Notes: a model not told the origin generated them from the sequence alone. A DNA stretch of 64,000 bases from an uncultured bacterium (GCA_937889595.1 CALAOR010000088.1:84005-148004); one strand, 5' to 3'; positions 1 through 8,630 are shown, numbered from the stretch's first letter. Program-made: numbers and translations.

Positions 1-74
1 ACGGCTAAAACCGCCGCTTTTGCCCTGCCTGCCGCCCATTTTCTGAAATAAATACCGTTTGTATTTATCATCAT
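1..74 (-). CDS. Start of a probable alpha/beta-hydrolase (partial)
   Basis: Only the first 24 codons are inside the window; the gene continues past base 1. The translation begins MMINTNGIYFRKWAAGRAKA and runs into a hydrophobic strand (AVLA). That N-terminus (short strand, Y/F-R-x-W, then a hydrophobic strand) is typical of monoacylglycerol-lipase-type alpha/beta hydrolases just before their HGxG motif, which would lie outside. A strong ribosome site (GGAGGTGGG) sits 6 bases before the first ATG. A good promoter lies upstream. The gene start is well supported; the family is inference from very little sequence. Confidence 0.5.
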   Translation of the reverse strand, partial: MMINTNGIYFRKWAAGRAKAAVLA

Positions 75-126
75 AACCCACCTCCGCTTTTTCATCTATG
101 GTACGGGGGCTTTATCCCTTAAAATC

Positions 127-155
127 ATTATATCATTTTTCAGGACATGGTTCAA
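127..155 (-). promoter_or_regulatory. Sigma-70-type promoter for the partial hydrolase gene
   Basis: Read on the minus strand: TTGAAC, 17-base spacer, TATAAT. It lies about 50 bases upstream of the start codon of the partial gene and just outside the left inverted repeat block. Confidence 0.65.
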
Positions 156-174
156 CTTTAACGGTTCGTAAAAA

Positions 175-287
175 GACACGATCTATCATTAAGGCCATGT
201 ACCATCATGTACCATCATGTACCATTCGCAGTAGCTCAGGTACATGACACGGTTCGCAGTAGCTCAGGTACATGGCATGCTTTTCCG
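175..287. repeat. Left inverted repeat block with internal tandem units
   Basis: The block contains three tandem copies of a 10-base unit (catgtaccat) followed by two copies of a 28-base unit ending in agctcaggtacatg. The reverse complement of the same block, with different copy numbers, occurs at 2940-3095. Internally CATGTACC and GGTACATG can pair around a loop containing TCGCAGTAGCT. The two blocks face each other around a two-gene operon. Confidence 0.85.
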
Positions 288-306
288 ACAATATCTCTTT
301 TATAAC

Positions 307-337
307 AAAAAGGGCCGGCATCAAGCCGGCCCTTTTT
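307..337 (-). terminator. Rho-independent terminator
   Basis: Perfect 13-bp stem (AAAAAGGGCCGGC / GCCGGCCCTTTTT) around a 5-base loop, directly after the stop codon of the PQQ-propeller gene. The flanking A and T runs could make it work in both directions. Confidence 0.9.
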
Positions 338-349
338 AATCCGCGCGCT

Positions 350-2395
350 TTATCTGATAACGCTTACTTTTTCTTTGGCCGTATAGTAATCACACTTTAC
401 GGTCACAATATATATCCCGCTGGCCACTTTTTGTCCCTGTTCATTTGTGCCGTCCCAGTAAACATAATACTCTCCGGCCTGCTTTGCCTCATTTGAAAGT
501 AAAGTCTTAACCAGGGCGCCTGCCTTTGAATATACTTTTATCTCCAGCGTATCTCCGGCGTAGACTTTATAGTGGACCGTCGCGCGTTCGTTTAAGTCCG
601 GGTTAAACACGTTCTTGAATATCTTCACATCCTGCCCCGGGATTGTTTCCTTATCAAAATCGCCGTTGCTTATACCCACGATCCCGCATAGATCCGTTCC
701 CTTAACAACAATTTTGTCAATATCCCCGAATCCGGTCTGTTTGGGGTAAAGCACCCTGTACTTCATCGTTTCCGCGGGAATCAATACTGATTCAAATTCA
801 AGGACAGGCTTATTGGCACATATTCCGTGCGGATAGACCGTGATATGCGGCGGTGCGGTGAGCATGACATTGCTTGTTATCTCAAAAATAATATTATTGG
901 AATTCTCGGGGTCAAGGATCATCTTAACTGTAAATTTCGGAGGATTTATCCCGTCGCACGCTGTGGCTGTAAAAGTAGGCGAAGGAGTCGGGCTAAAACT
1001 GGCGGTTGACGTAATGGTCGGTGTTGCTGTGGCGGTAAAACTCGGGGTAAAGGTTGGTGAGGGGGTCTGCGTGTCTGTCGGAACCTCCGTTGATGTGCCC
1101 GTTGCCGTCTGTGTCGCTGTCTGTGTAACGGTAAATGTCGGCGTCACTGTAAAAGTCTGCGTGAAAGTCGGGGTCATGGTCGCTGAAAAAGTCCCGGTAT
1201 AAGTTGGTGAAGGTGTGATTTTTGCCCCGTCACATGAACAAGGGCATGCTGCTTCACATTTCCCCACCGCGTACAGGTATCCGTCATTTGAAGTAAAAAG
1301 CAGGGTTCCGTTTGAGTATGAAATACTTGTAAAATTGGAGCCCTGGGTATTGCATGTGTAGTCCCAGCTGCCGGTATTCGCGTCCAGCGTCACCAGTTTA
1401 TTCACGCATCCCAGGATGAAAACCCTGGCGCAAATCACTATGCATGACATCTTTGCAAAATTATCGCCGGTAAATGCACTTTTCCATTTTAAAATTCCCG
1501 TGACTGTATCAACCGCGTAAACCATCCTGTCATCGGATCCTATATAATAAACTCCGTTAGACAGGGCGCCTCCGCTGTTTGTCCAGCTCGTGGTAAGATA
1601 TGTCCACATAACCGCGCCTGTTGCCTTGTTTAACCTGTATATTTTTCCCAGGCTTGACGCAAAATACACGCCGTTTGTATCCACTGACGCGGGCCCTAAA
1701 AGAGGGCATGTTATATAGCTTTTCCATTTCAGAGCCCCGGTAGTGCTGTTTACAGCGTAGAAATAACCGTCGTTTGAACCGACATAAAGAGTACCGTCCG
1801 TGTCAATCGCGGGCGACGCCACTATAATATCTGATGCCACCTGGAACTGGTTTTCCACATAACCCGTTGCCGAATCCAGTTTTATTATTTTTCCGGCCCT
1901 CGTCCCGATATATATTTTACCGTTTGCCAGGACAGGCGCCGGATCATTTACGTAATAATTCATAAGGTCGCTTGACATATTTGTGGCATAGGTCATGCCG
2001 GGTATTATCTGTGTCCAAAGCAGGTTCCCTGTATTCCTGTCATAGGCATAAAATGTATAGGCATCATTTATGATTATCCTTGTGCCGTCAATCATAGGGG
2101 ATGTATTGCTGTAACTGGCATATTTGGACCAGATCACCTGGCCCGATAATATCCCTACTTTCTGCAGCCTGCCTCCGCCTATGATATAGGTATAACCTTC
2201 ATCATCCGCGACCGGCACTGCGCCGTGCGTTGTAGAGCCTATATACGCCCTCCACTTAATGCAAAGAGGAAGGTCGATTGCCACATCGCACTCCCAGCCG
2301 CTATGACGCTCGTCTTTCTGATACTGTTTCCAGTCCGCAAACGCCGGCGGCGCCATGATTACGAGGCCAAGCATCAGGACAATGATTTTTTTCAT
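350..2395 (-). CDS. Secreted PQQ-type beta-propeller protein with Thr/Pro linker and FlgD-like C-terminal domain
   Basis: 681 residues. Residues 1-20 are a signal peptide ending PPAFA. Residues 25-385 contain repeated PQQ/WD40-type blades with the recurring pattern 'D-x-x-T-G-x-x-x-W' (DRNTGNLLW, NSTTGALKWK, NKATGAVMW, DTVTGILKWK). A short Cys-rich stretch (CEAACPCSC) leads into a Thr/Pro-rich linker (about 395-480). After a beta-sandwich region, the last 85 residues form a FlgD-like Ig domain (KVYSKAGALVKTL, YYVYWDGTNEQGQKVASGIY). The layout suggests an exported surface protein whose propeller is a binding or scaffold module; the C-terminal domain may be a sorting or anchoring unit (inference). 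The gene begins one base after the stop of the small secreted protein upstream, so the two form an operon. No enzymatic motif was seen. Confidence 0.85.
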   Translation of the reverse strand: MKKIIVLMLGLVIMAPPAFADWKQYQKDERHSGWECDVAIDLPLCIKWRAYIGSTTHGAVPVADDEGYTYIIGGGRLQKVGILSGQVIWSKYASYSNTSPMIDGTRIIINDAYTFYAYDRNTGNLLWTQIIPGMTYATNMSSDLMNYYVNDPAPVLANGKIYIGTRAGKIIKLDSATGYVENQFQVASDIIVASPAIDTDGTLYVGSNDGYFYAVNSTTGALKWKSYITCPLLGPASVDTNGVYFASSLGKIYRLNKATGAVMWTYLTTSWTNSGGALSNGVYYIGSDDRMVYAVDTVTGILKWKSAFTGDNFAKMSCIVICARVFILGCVNKLVTLDANTGSWDYTCNTQGSNFTSISYSNGTLLFTSNDGYLYAVGKCEAACPCSCDGAKITPSPTYTGTFSATMTPTFTQTFTVTPTFTVTQTATQTATGTSTEVPTDTQTPSPTFTPSFTATATPTITSTASFSPTPSPTFTATACDGINPPKFTVKMILDPENSNNIIFEITSNVMLTAPPHITVYPHGICANKPVLEFESVLIPAETMKYRVLYPKQTGFGDIDKIVVKGTDLCGIVGISNGDFDKETIPGQDVKIFKNVFNPDLNERATVHYKVYAGDTLEIKVYSKAGALVKTLLSNEAKQAGEYYVYWDGTNEQGQKVASGIYIVTVKCDYYTAKEKVSVIR

Positions 2396-2396
2396 A

Positions 2397-2849
2397 TCAG
2401 CGCCCCCCTTTACTGCTGTAGGTAATATCGGCTTCCTGTTCTTTGCCTGATGTCATGGGGAATTTGATGTTGTTTGCGGCAATAGCAGCCTCAAACTTGT
2501 CCGCGATTGCTGCGTAATCAAGGCCTAAAGCTTTGCACATATCGCCCCAGCATTTTCCTTCAGAACGCATCTTTATCAGGTCTGCCACAGGAACAGCCGC
2601 CTCCCTCGCTATAAACAACATCATCATGGAGAAAAATGAGCTGTAACCGGCGTCCTTTACAGCCTTAATATCGGTTTTTTTGAATTTTATTTTTGATTCC
2701 ATGTTCCCGTAAAAATTGTCCCTTTTGACTTTTGCATCTTTCTGCGCTAAAACAGCGTCATCCCCTTTTTTGTGGTCATCATTGGCGTAAACCGGCAATC
2801 CAAGCAATAAAGCCGAAAAAACAGTTAGAATTAGAATTTTGATTTTCAT
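2397..2849 (-). CDS. Small secreted helical protein, unknown function
   Basis: 150 residues. Residues 1-22 form a signal peptide ending LPVYA. The mature part is charged and mostly helical, with a motif EGKCWGDMCKALGL that resembles the 'G-x-x-W-G-x-x-x-x-x-L-G' motif of many small secreted proteins of unknown function. A GGGAGGG ribosome site precedes the ATG. It is the first gene of a two-gene operon with the PQQ-propeller gene. It could be a periplasmic partner of that protein; this rests on adjacency only. Confidence 0.7.
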   Translation of the reverse strand: MKIKILILTVFSALLLGLPVYANDDHKKGDDAVLAQKDAKVKRDNFYGNMESKIKFKKTDIKAVKDAGYSSFFSMMMLFIAREAAVPVADLIKMRSEGKCWGDMCKALGLDYAAIADKFEAAIAANNIKFPMTSGKEQEADITYSSKGGR

Positions 2850-2939
2850 TGTACCCTCCCTTGTTTGTTCTTATCTATCTGACATAATACGGCCAAATAA
2901 AGTTCCATAAATATTACAAGATAAATTAAATGATGGCGG

Positions 2940-3095
2940 CGGAAAAGCATGCCATGTACCTGAGCTACTGCGAACCGTGTCATGTACCTGAGCTACTGCG
3001 AACCGTGTCATGTACCTGAGCTAATGCGAACCGTGTCATGTACCTGAGCTACTGCGAATGGTACATGGTGGTACATGGCCTTAATGATAGGTTGT
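2940..3095. repeat. Right inverted repeat block (reverse complement of the left block)
   Basis: Reverse complement of the block at 175-287, but with four 28-base units instead of two and two 10-base units instead of three. Both blocks share the outer sequence CTATCATTAAGG and the inner sequence GCATGCTTTTCCG. The copy-number differences show that the units expand and contract. Confidence 0.85.
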
Positions 3096-3430
3096 GTCCG
3101 CCGCAGGCCTATTTTATGAACCGCAGCCCTGCGACTAAAAAGACTTTTTTGTGTCAACCAGTTTTTTCGTACTCGTACCCTCTCGCTTCATCGGGGTGCG
3201 CTTGATGGTATTAAAAGTTGTTGATTAGCGTACATCCGCCGTCCAAAATTATTATGCAGGCAAGCTTAAGTCCTACGCTGCCGATGGGTGGCAGAAACCG
3301 GATTATTCCGGGTTTCTATATATAAAAAAATGGACGGCCGAATAAGATTAACAGATGGTTTGGAACCGCTGACGTGATACGTGTATTTATTATTGACAAT
3401 CACTTAAATGGCTGACATGCTCTGCCCTAT
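3096..3430. other. Intergenic stretch without recognisable gene
   Basis: About 330 bases between the right inverted repeat and the first island gene. No open frame with a ribosome site, no tRNA and no clear terminator was found. It could be decayed coding sequence. Confidence 0.5.
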
Positions 3431-3874
3431 TCAAGTCTTTTTTCTTACAATCCACTCCTCGTTTTCTGCAGCATTCGTGTTTTTAAAAAAATCAATATTC
3501 CTATCCCTCAAAACCCACATCATTTTTTCCAAAAAAACCGAGGCATCCTCTGGCGATATCAGAATTTCAAACTTGTAGAATGTTGACGTTTTTAAAAAAA
3601 TAGGTTTCTTCCAAATTGAATATCTTAAATTAATCGCAACACGAGAAAGAGCCTTAAAAGCAGTATAAACTCCAAACGAAGTCAACTCATTAAAATGGAT
3701 TTTAATTAAAGTGAGTTTTTCAATAAATAGAGATACCTTAATGTCATTATCGCTAATTGTATAAATTAATACATGCTTGCCTAAATAATGAATTGCAATA
3801 AAACCCATCAAAACAAATAGCGGAAAAGGTAAAAAAATAAGAAAATTCAACAACGAATTTAATATATTCACCAA
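3431..3874 (-). CDS. Small membrane protein with possible PH-like domain
   Basis: 147 residues with a GTG start. Residues 5-35 contain one or two hydrophobic segments. The rest is a beta-rich soluble part (ISDNDIKVSLFIEKLTLIKI ... FEILISPEDASVFLEKM), as in membrane-anchored bacterial PH domains. The start overlaps the stop of a short remnant reading GTYTFGAGVSW in another frame. It is AT-rich like the rest of this island. Position and type would suit an immunity protein of a polymorphic toxin, but there is no direct proof. Confidence 0.55.
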   Translation of the reverse strand: MVNILNSLLNFLIFLPFPLFVLMGFIAIHYLGKHVLIYTISDNDIKVSLFIEKLTLIKIHFNELTSFGVYTAFKALSRVAINLRYSIWKKPIFLKTSTFYKFEILISPEDASVFLEKMMWVLRDRNIDFFKNTNAAENEEWIVRKKT

Positions 3875-3960
3875 CTTACCCCCGCGCCAAAAGTATATGT
3901 CCCGTATTTCCTCGCCCCCACCGACAATCCCGCTGAAAGTCCCAGTTCAATTTCATTCAA
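3868..3960 (-). pseudogene. Orphan tail of a glycine-rich protein, possible toxin-tip remnant
   Basis: A 30-codon open stretch with no start codon ends in TGA at 3868-3870. It reads ELGLSAGLSVGARKYGTYTF then GAGVSW. It is more GC-rich than its neighbours, and the alternating Gly/hydrophobic pattern looks like the end of a larger beta-structured protein. It lies between two membrane-protein genes and overlaps both slightly. The likely explanation is a leftover C-terminus of a displaced toxin or other surface protein. Confidence 0.4.
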
Positions 3961-4583
3961 CTATGCAACAATTTTTTGATCTTGATTATTTTTCCCGTTG
4001 ATCTTTCAATTACATTAATCTTTCGTTCCATTACAATTTTATCGAGAATCGCCATCAGTTCCGTTTCTTTACCTAGATTAAAAAAAGTTAAAATTTTTCC
4101 ACTAAAACTCTCACCAATGGAATCAAAGCCAGTTCCTTTATATAAGTCATTAAAAAAATCTAATTTTTTAAAATAAACAGTAAAAGTACCGTCAGAATTG
4201 CACTGAATTACAATATTTTCAACCTCGTTTAGATTCATAAAGAACACTCTATTTTTACCTATTTTAATAGATTCAATCAATCGCTTGTCTGTAATAAAGT
4301 AAGTTATATTTTTTCTTACAATATACGCAAGTTGATGACGGCCAATCAATTGGTAATATGGCACTATACAAAACAAGCATATGTAAAAAATATCAACAAC
4401 TAATTCATTTTTGTTAATCTCGGAGATATTGTAAAAATCAAAAAGCACTTTTATTCCATACATGTTAATTATAATCATCACTATTCCAACCGCATTCAAA
4501 AACCATTCAATCTCATTAAATAGCACAAAGGTTTTAGGACAACCTTTCCATAGAAGCTTTTCATCACGCATTAAAATTTTCAT
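3957..4583 (-). CDS. Membrane protein with PH-like cytoplasmic domain
   Basis: 208 residues. Starts MKILMRDEKLLWKGCPK, the 'E-x-x-L-W-x-G-x-P' entry seen in YdbS-type bacterial PH-domain proteins. Two hydrophobic segments (about 27-50 and 65-85) are followed by ITYFITDKRLIES and a beta-rich domain, as in that family. It probably sits in the inner membrane. It belongs to an AT-rich group of small membrane proteins; a role as immunity protein or decayed accessory gene is inference. Confidence 0.6.
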   Translation of the reverse strand: MKILMRDEKLLWKGCPKTFVLFNEIEWFLNAVGIVMIIINMYGIKVLFDFYNISEINKNELVVDIFYICLFCIVPYYQLIGRHQLAYIVRKNITYFITDKRLIESIKIGKNRVFFMNLNEVENIVIQCNSDGTFTVYFKKLDFFNDLYKGTGFDSIGESFSGKILTFFNLGKETELMAILDKIVMERKINVIERSTGKIIKIKKLLHS

Positions 4584-4615
4584 AATACTTGCCGTCCTAT
4601 CTTTTATATTTTTCG

Positions 4616-4702
4616 TTATTGCACTTGCAAATTATCCACGTCACCTTTGCATAAATTTAGTACCTTCTCGCCGTACTTCCAGACATTCAGATTATCTAGC
4701 AT
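4616..4702 (-). pseudogene. Frame-shifted tail following the 108-residue ORF
   Basis: 28 codons (MLDNLNVWKYGEKVLNLCKG ...) overlap the end of the next upstream ORF in another frame and end in TAA. Read with a single frameshift near 4700, the two ORFs would join into one longer protein. This suggests that the 108-residue gene has been broken at its 3' end. Alternatively it is a chance open frame. Confidence 0.3.
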
Positions 4703-5018
4703 GATTCATTTGAAAAGCTGCCCCTCCAATTGTTAATATAAAATAACATGGGAGCGAACCAAAATATGGCTCGTTAGTTGTGCCTTGTATAAGCCAAGCA
4801 AAAAGAAAAAATCTAATTTTGTATGGTTTTATATCATCTCGTCCACCGGGATTATATCCGTTATCTTTTGCAAGCTGACGTTCAAAAATTCTAACTGCTC
4901 TATCTTCATTAATAAATAATCCTTCTTGAATATAATAATTATGTGAGATTCCAGAATATATTAAAAAAACCAGTATACACAATGTGAATCCAAGTAACGC
5001 TTTATTTCTTTTGAGCAT
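4692..5018 (-). CDS. Small membrane protein, unknown, possibly truncated
   Basis: 108 residues. One N-terminal hydrophobic helix (8-24) acts as signal or anchor. It is followed by a polar stretch (INEDRAVRIFERQLAKDNGY) and a second hydrophobic segment near the C-terminus. The family was not recognised. A 28-codon open stretch in a neighbouring frame continues at its end, so the annotated stop may come from a frameshift. Confidence 0.45.
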   Translation of the reverse strand: MLKRNKALLGFTLCILVFLIYSGISHNYYIQEGLFINEDRAVRIFERQLAKDNGYNPGGRDDIKPYKIRFFLFAWLIQGTTNEPYFGSLPCYFILTIGGAAFQMNHAR

Positions 5019-5073
5019 CTTTTCACTCCTCGCCTTCTAACCTATATCGCCACCAAGTTTTCCACCGATAGTA

Positions 5074-5328
5074 TCATTCATCCATTTTTTTCAAATCAAA
5101 CACATAATCAATAAAAATAAAAAAAATAAAAGAAATAGCGCTTGACATCAACGAATAAAAAATATCTTTAAATATTTTCACGCTAATTTCAAAATCTTTA
5201 GACACAAACAACGATAATGAAAACACAAAAATAATAATAGTTTTTTTAAAACTGCTCATTATTGCTTTTTTTATGAACGAATATTTCTTTTCTGCTTTTT
5301 TTTGATCTAGATTGTTCATTGTATTCAC
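5074..5328 (-). CDS. Small two-helix membrane protein
   Basis: 84 residues, Lys-rich start, then two hydrophobic helices (about 28-45 and 55-75) and an acidic-basic tail (DYVFDLKKMDE). Very AT-rich. Unknown family. It lies between other small membrane-protein genes of the island. Confidence 0.5.
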   Translation of the reverse strand: MNTMNNLDQKKAEKKYSFIKKAIMSSFKKTIIIFVFSLSLFVSKDFEISVKIFKDIFYSLMSSAISFIFFIFIDYVFDLKKMDE

Positions 5329-5395
5329 TCCTTCTTATAAGCAACTTTATTTGAAATCAACTGCATTTTCGACCTCTAGCACCTTTTCGTTTTTT

Positions 5396-5914
5396 TTATT
5401 TTATTATTGATATTTTTATTTCGTTTGATTTTACAGAGCCATTCCAACAATCCTTTATATTATTGCTTTCGCCAAAATAAGCATCGTCGCTATTACTAAC
5501 GTCATAAAAACCCCTTATTGAATAACTGCCACAACAATCAAAATCATAAAAGCTTGTTAAATCAATTTTCTTACCAAAAAAATTTTCCGATTGTAGCATA
5601 AAACTTTCTTTTGGCACAAAGCCCCATGGTACAAATCTTTGTTTTTCAGAAACCAGTTCATTTTTTTCGTTTCTTACTTCTATTCCTAAAAACTTATATT
5701 TGACAATGAATCCGTTAGGAATTCTAATGTCATTGTTGCCAACATTGCAAATACTAATATTTAGGAACACTTTTTCATTTATTTTAAAGATATCTTTATC
5801 CGTTGCTATATGTAAACTGATTGTGTCTTCGTCATTCGATTTTGCGCAACAAAAACAACTTGCAAAAGAAAGTAAAGAAATAACTAAAATCACAATGTAT
5901 AGTCTTTTTTTCAT
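5396..5914 (-). CDS. Lipoprotein, possible immunity protein
   Basis: 172 residues. Signal peptide with a lipobox (LLSFASC, Cys at residue 19), then a beta-rich domain (ISLHIATDKDIFKINEKVFL ... NISICNVGNNDIRIP) typical of Ig-like periplasmic lipoproteins. It starts two bases after the end of a frame-broken toxin-tail-like sequence. A lipoprotein placed directly behind a variable C-terminal tip is the usual arrangement of a polymorphic-toxin immunity gene. The lipoprotein call is firm; the immunity role is inference. Confidence 0.6.
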   Translation of the reverse strand: MKKRLYIVILVISLLSFASCFCCAKSNDEDTISLHIATDKDIFKINEKVFLNISICNVGNNDIRIPNGFIVKYKFLGIEVRNEKNELVSEKQRFVPWGFVPKESFMLQSENFFGKKIDLTSFYDFDCCGSYSIRGFYDVSNSDDAYFGESNNIKDCWNGSVKSNEIKISIIK

Positions 5915-5915
5915 A

Positions 5916-6200
5916 TCAACCTCCCTGTTTTTTACCTTTAAATTTTTCTATGGTTTCTTTGAAGGCGCTGTCCGCTTTATCTATACCCTTATCCCCAATT
6001 GTTTTACGATTTGCCGTTTGCCCCTTGGTTTTAAATATACCTTTTCTACATTTATGTATTAGTTCTTGAATCCAATTGTTTGAATATTCGGAACTGTCGC
6101 AACGGCACAAAACTTTGGTTTTGAAATCGCCCCTTTATTATTTCCATCAGCAACTTTATTGCCTGCATTAATAACATCCGCGACTCAATCTGCCGAATCA
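5916..6200 (-). pseudogene. Frame-broken toxin-tip-like C-terminal remnant
   Basis: From about 6195 downward one frame reads VADVINAGNKVADGNNKG. It then has to shift at the run AAAGGGGC to continue as GDFKTKVLCRCDSSEYSNNW and on to a Lys-rich end at 5916. An in-frame TGA at the left of the first part also interrupts it. The only intact ORF is a 64-codon TTG-start piece (5916-6110). The pieces read as one protein broken by a frameshift and a stop. Its position before a lipoprotein gene suggests the tip of an RHS or similar polymorphic toxin. Confidence 0.45.
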
Positions 6201-6207
6201 AATGCCT

Positions 6208-6240
6208 GCGGCGGGCGGACACATAGGTCCGCCCCTACAT
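6208..6240. repeat. Dispersed palindrome of the ...GCCCCTAC family
   Basis: GGGCGGAC and GTCCGCCC pair around ACATAG, followed by CTACA. Related palindromes ending in GGCCCCTACA or GGCCACTACA occur at 20775, 31853, 43985 and 49531. Confidence 0.6.
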
Positions 6241-6266
6241 GAAATTATAATTGATAATCCGGTTAA

Positions 6267-8630
6267 TTACTCGCCCTTCCATTCCCTGGGTTTGTTGCCG
6301 TCGGCCTGGGTTATCAGGCCCTTGTCTTCCAGCGCGTCTATGATGCGGGCCGCTTTTGAGTATCCTATGCCCATCTTGCGCTGTAAAAATGACGTGGATA
6401 TTTTTCCTTTGTCCTTTGCCAGGTCGCACGCGCGCTTGAATATGTCCGGGTCCACGCCTTCGTCGTCGGTAAAACCGTTTGATTTTGGCATGTCCTCTTC
6501 TTTTATGTTGAACTCGTCGGAGAATTCGGCCTTGCGCTGTTTTTTGATGTATGCGACTATCTTGGGGATCTCGTCGCGCACAAATGCGGCTTGTCCCCTG
6601 ATGGGTTTTATCAAATTAGCGGGGTTGTATAGCATATCGCCCTTGCCTAAGAGCGCTTCTGCGCCTTTTGTGTCAAGTATGGTGCGTGAGTCTATCTGGG
6701 ATTTTACCTTGAATGCTATCCTCGACGGAAAATTGGCTTTGATAATGCCGGTTATGACGTCAACCGACGGCCTTTGTGTGGCGAGTATGAGGTGTATGCC
6801 CACGGCGCGCGCGAGCTGCGCCAGGCGCTGCAGGGACTCTTCCACGCTTTGCTTTGCCATGGTCATCAGGTCCGCGAGCTCATCTATGATAAGCACTATG
6901 AACGGCAAAGATTTTTTGAAGTCTTCGGGCTGTACATCGGGGTCTTTTCTTATGTCCTCGTTAAACTCCATTATTTTTCTGTTGTATATTTCTATGTTCT
7001 GGGCGCCCTCGGCCGATAAAAGGTCGTACCTGCTTTTCATTTCAGCCACAAGGCGCTTTAATACATAAGCCGCGTGCTTGGGGTCGGTAATCACCGGCGC
7101 CATCAAATGCGGCATGTCATTATACTGGGTCAGCTCGACTTTTTTGGGGTCAACAAGCAGCATTTTTACCTCGTCGGGCGAGGCCTTGTATAATATGGAA
7201 GTTATTATTGAATTGATGCAGACCGACTTGCCCGAACCTGTGGAACCCGCTATCAAAAGATGCGGCATTTCCTCAAGTTTTGCGATCACGGGCTTGCCCG
7301 AGAGATCCCTGCCGATCGCGAGGGTTAAAAGCGATGATGACCCGGTAAACAGATCGTCTTCTATGAGTTCTTTCAAATATATTGTCTTCTTGTCCATCTT
7401 AGGCACTTCGATGCCGAGCAAAGACTTGCCCGGCACAGCCGCCACCCTGACCATCTCGACTTTCATAGCAAGCGCAATATCCGCAGCCAGGTTCTCGACC
7501 TTTGCCACTTTCACGCCCGTGGCCAGCTCCAGGTCAAAACGCGATATTACCGGCCCGTCCACCACATTGACAATCTCAGCCTCTATGCCGAAGTCTGACA
7601 GGGTTTTTTTGAGCCGCGCCGCGTCCGAAGTGTAATCATATTCCTTCTCATCTGCCGGGGCCTTTTCCGATTTTAACAGCGACGTCGGAGGCAGCGTGTA
7701 ATCGCCTTTCATTATTACAGCCTGCGTGGCCCCTGTTTTCCTGGAGGGTTCCTGCTGTTTTGTTATTGTAAGTTTTTCTTTTTTTCTTGGTTTTTCTTCT
7801 TCGCTCGTTTCCTCATCCTTTTCCCCGTCTTCATCCTTGTTTTTAGCCTCTTCTTTTGTTTTCTTGTTGTCTTTTGGGGCCTTTGTTTTCTTATTGCCGT
7901 TGTCTTTATTATCATTTTCTGTTTTTGCCTTCACCTTCTCCGCCGTTTCCTTAAGCGACCCAAAGAGGACCGTTCCTGCGTATGCAAACGCCTTATATAC
8001 CTGTTTTGCGCCTTCCGTGCCTATCTGCCACAGGGCGATTAAAAGTTTTTCCTTGCCAAGCAGTACGATTGACACAAGGATTATAACCACGGCTGTTATA
8101 TAAGCTCCGACCGTGTTAAACCAACTGGACATGAACTTGGCAGACAGCTTGCCCAATATTCCGCCTGTGTAAAATACCGAATCCCTGTCGAATATCCTGA
8201 GCATTTCAGGCGTCCTGCCCCAGAATGCTGTCATTTCCTTTGAAGAATAAAAAATCCCGACTTTGGCCAGCTTAAAGACCTCGTTATCGGGCCTGTTAAA
8301 CAATAGCGCGAGAAACATGGAAATACCGGCTCCAAGCATTATGAATCCGAGGAGTATACCTGCATCGTGGTTTTCCCTGTTTTTCTTGAGGATATTAAGG
8401 CCGAAAAAGCCTATTATGAAAGGAATTATATACGCTGTTTTGCCTATGAGGAAATACAGCGACCTTGATATGACCTCGCCGAATACGCCGAGCAGGTTTT
8501 TGTCGTTCACTGAAATAAAGGAAAGAAGTATAAGAAGGCCTATAATAAGGCAGCCAAAACCCGTGAAAACCTCGTTGTTGTTTTTAACCTCTTTTGTTTT
8601 GCCTTTTTTGACAGCGCTTTTTTTTGCCAT
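6267..8630 (-). CDS. ftsK: DNA translocase FtsK/SpoIIIE
   Basis: 787 residues, normal for the family. The N-terminal part (about 20-205) has four hydrophobic helices that anchor it in the inner membrane. A charged Lys/Glu linker follows (about 220-300). The motor domain has Walker A GSTGSGKS at about residue 460 and Walker B IVLIIDELADL near 570. The C-terminal winged-helix gamma domain (RKMGIGYSKAARIIDALEDK) would read KOPS-type sequences. It pumps chromosome DNA at the division septum and activates XerCD resolution. A GGGAG ribosome site lies 9 bases before the ATG. The sequence is complete. Confidence 0.97.
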   Translation of the reverse strand: MAKKSAVKKGKTKEVKNNNEVFTGFGCLIIGLLILLSFISVNDKNLLGVFGEVISRSLYFLIGKTAYIIPFIIGFFGLNILKKNRENHDAGILLGFIMLGAGISMFLALLFNRPDNEVFKLAKVGIFYSSKEMTAFWGRTPEMLRIFDRDSVFYTGGILGKLSAKFMSSWFNTVGAYITAVVIILVSIVLLGKEKLLIALWQIGTEGAKQVYKAFAYAGTVLFGSLKETAEKVKAKTENDNKDNGNKKTKAPKDNKKTKEEAKNKDEDGEKDEETSEEEKPRKKEKLTITKQQEPSRKTGATQAVIMKGDYTLPPTSLLKSEKAPADEKEYDYTSDAARLKKTLSDFGIEAEIVNVVDGPVISRFDLELATGVKVAKVENLAADIALAMKVEMVRVAAVPGKSLLGIEVPKMDKKTIYLKELIEDDLFTGSSSLLTLAIGRDLSGKPVIAKLEEMPHLLIAGSTGSGKSVCINSIITSILYKASPDEVKMLLVDPKKVELTQYNDMPHLMAPVITDPKHAAYVLKRLVAEMKSRYDLLSAEGAQNIEIYNRKIMEFNEDIRKDPDVQPEDFKKSLPFIVLIIDELADLMTMAKQSVEESLQRLAQLARAVGIHLILATQRPSVDVITGIIKANFPSRIAFKVKSQIDSRTILDTKGAEALLGKGDMLYNPANLIKPIRGQAAFVRDEIPKIVAYIKKQRKAEFSDEFNIKEEDMPKSNGFTDDEGVDPDIFKRACDLAKDKGKISTSFLQRKMGIGYSKAARIIDALEDKGLITQADGNKPREWKGE

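Noticed and set aside
175..3095. CRISPR array
   Set aside because: Units are directly abutting (28 and 10 bases) with no unique spacers and no cas genes.
6202..7068. 288-codon plus-strand ORF over ftsK
   Set aside because: Antisense shadow of a clear FtsK motor domain; Ser/Met-rich composition typical of such shadows.
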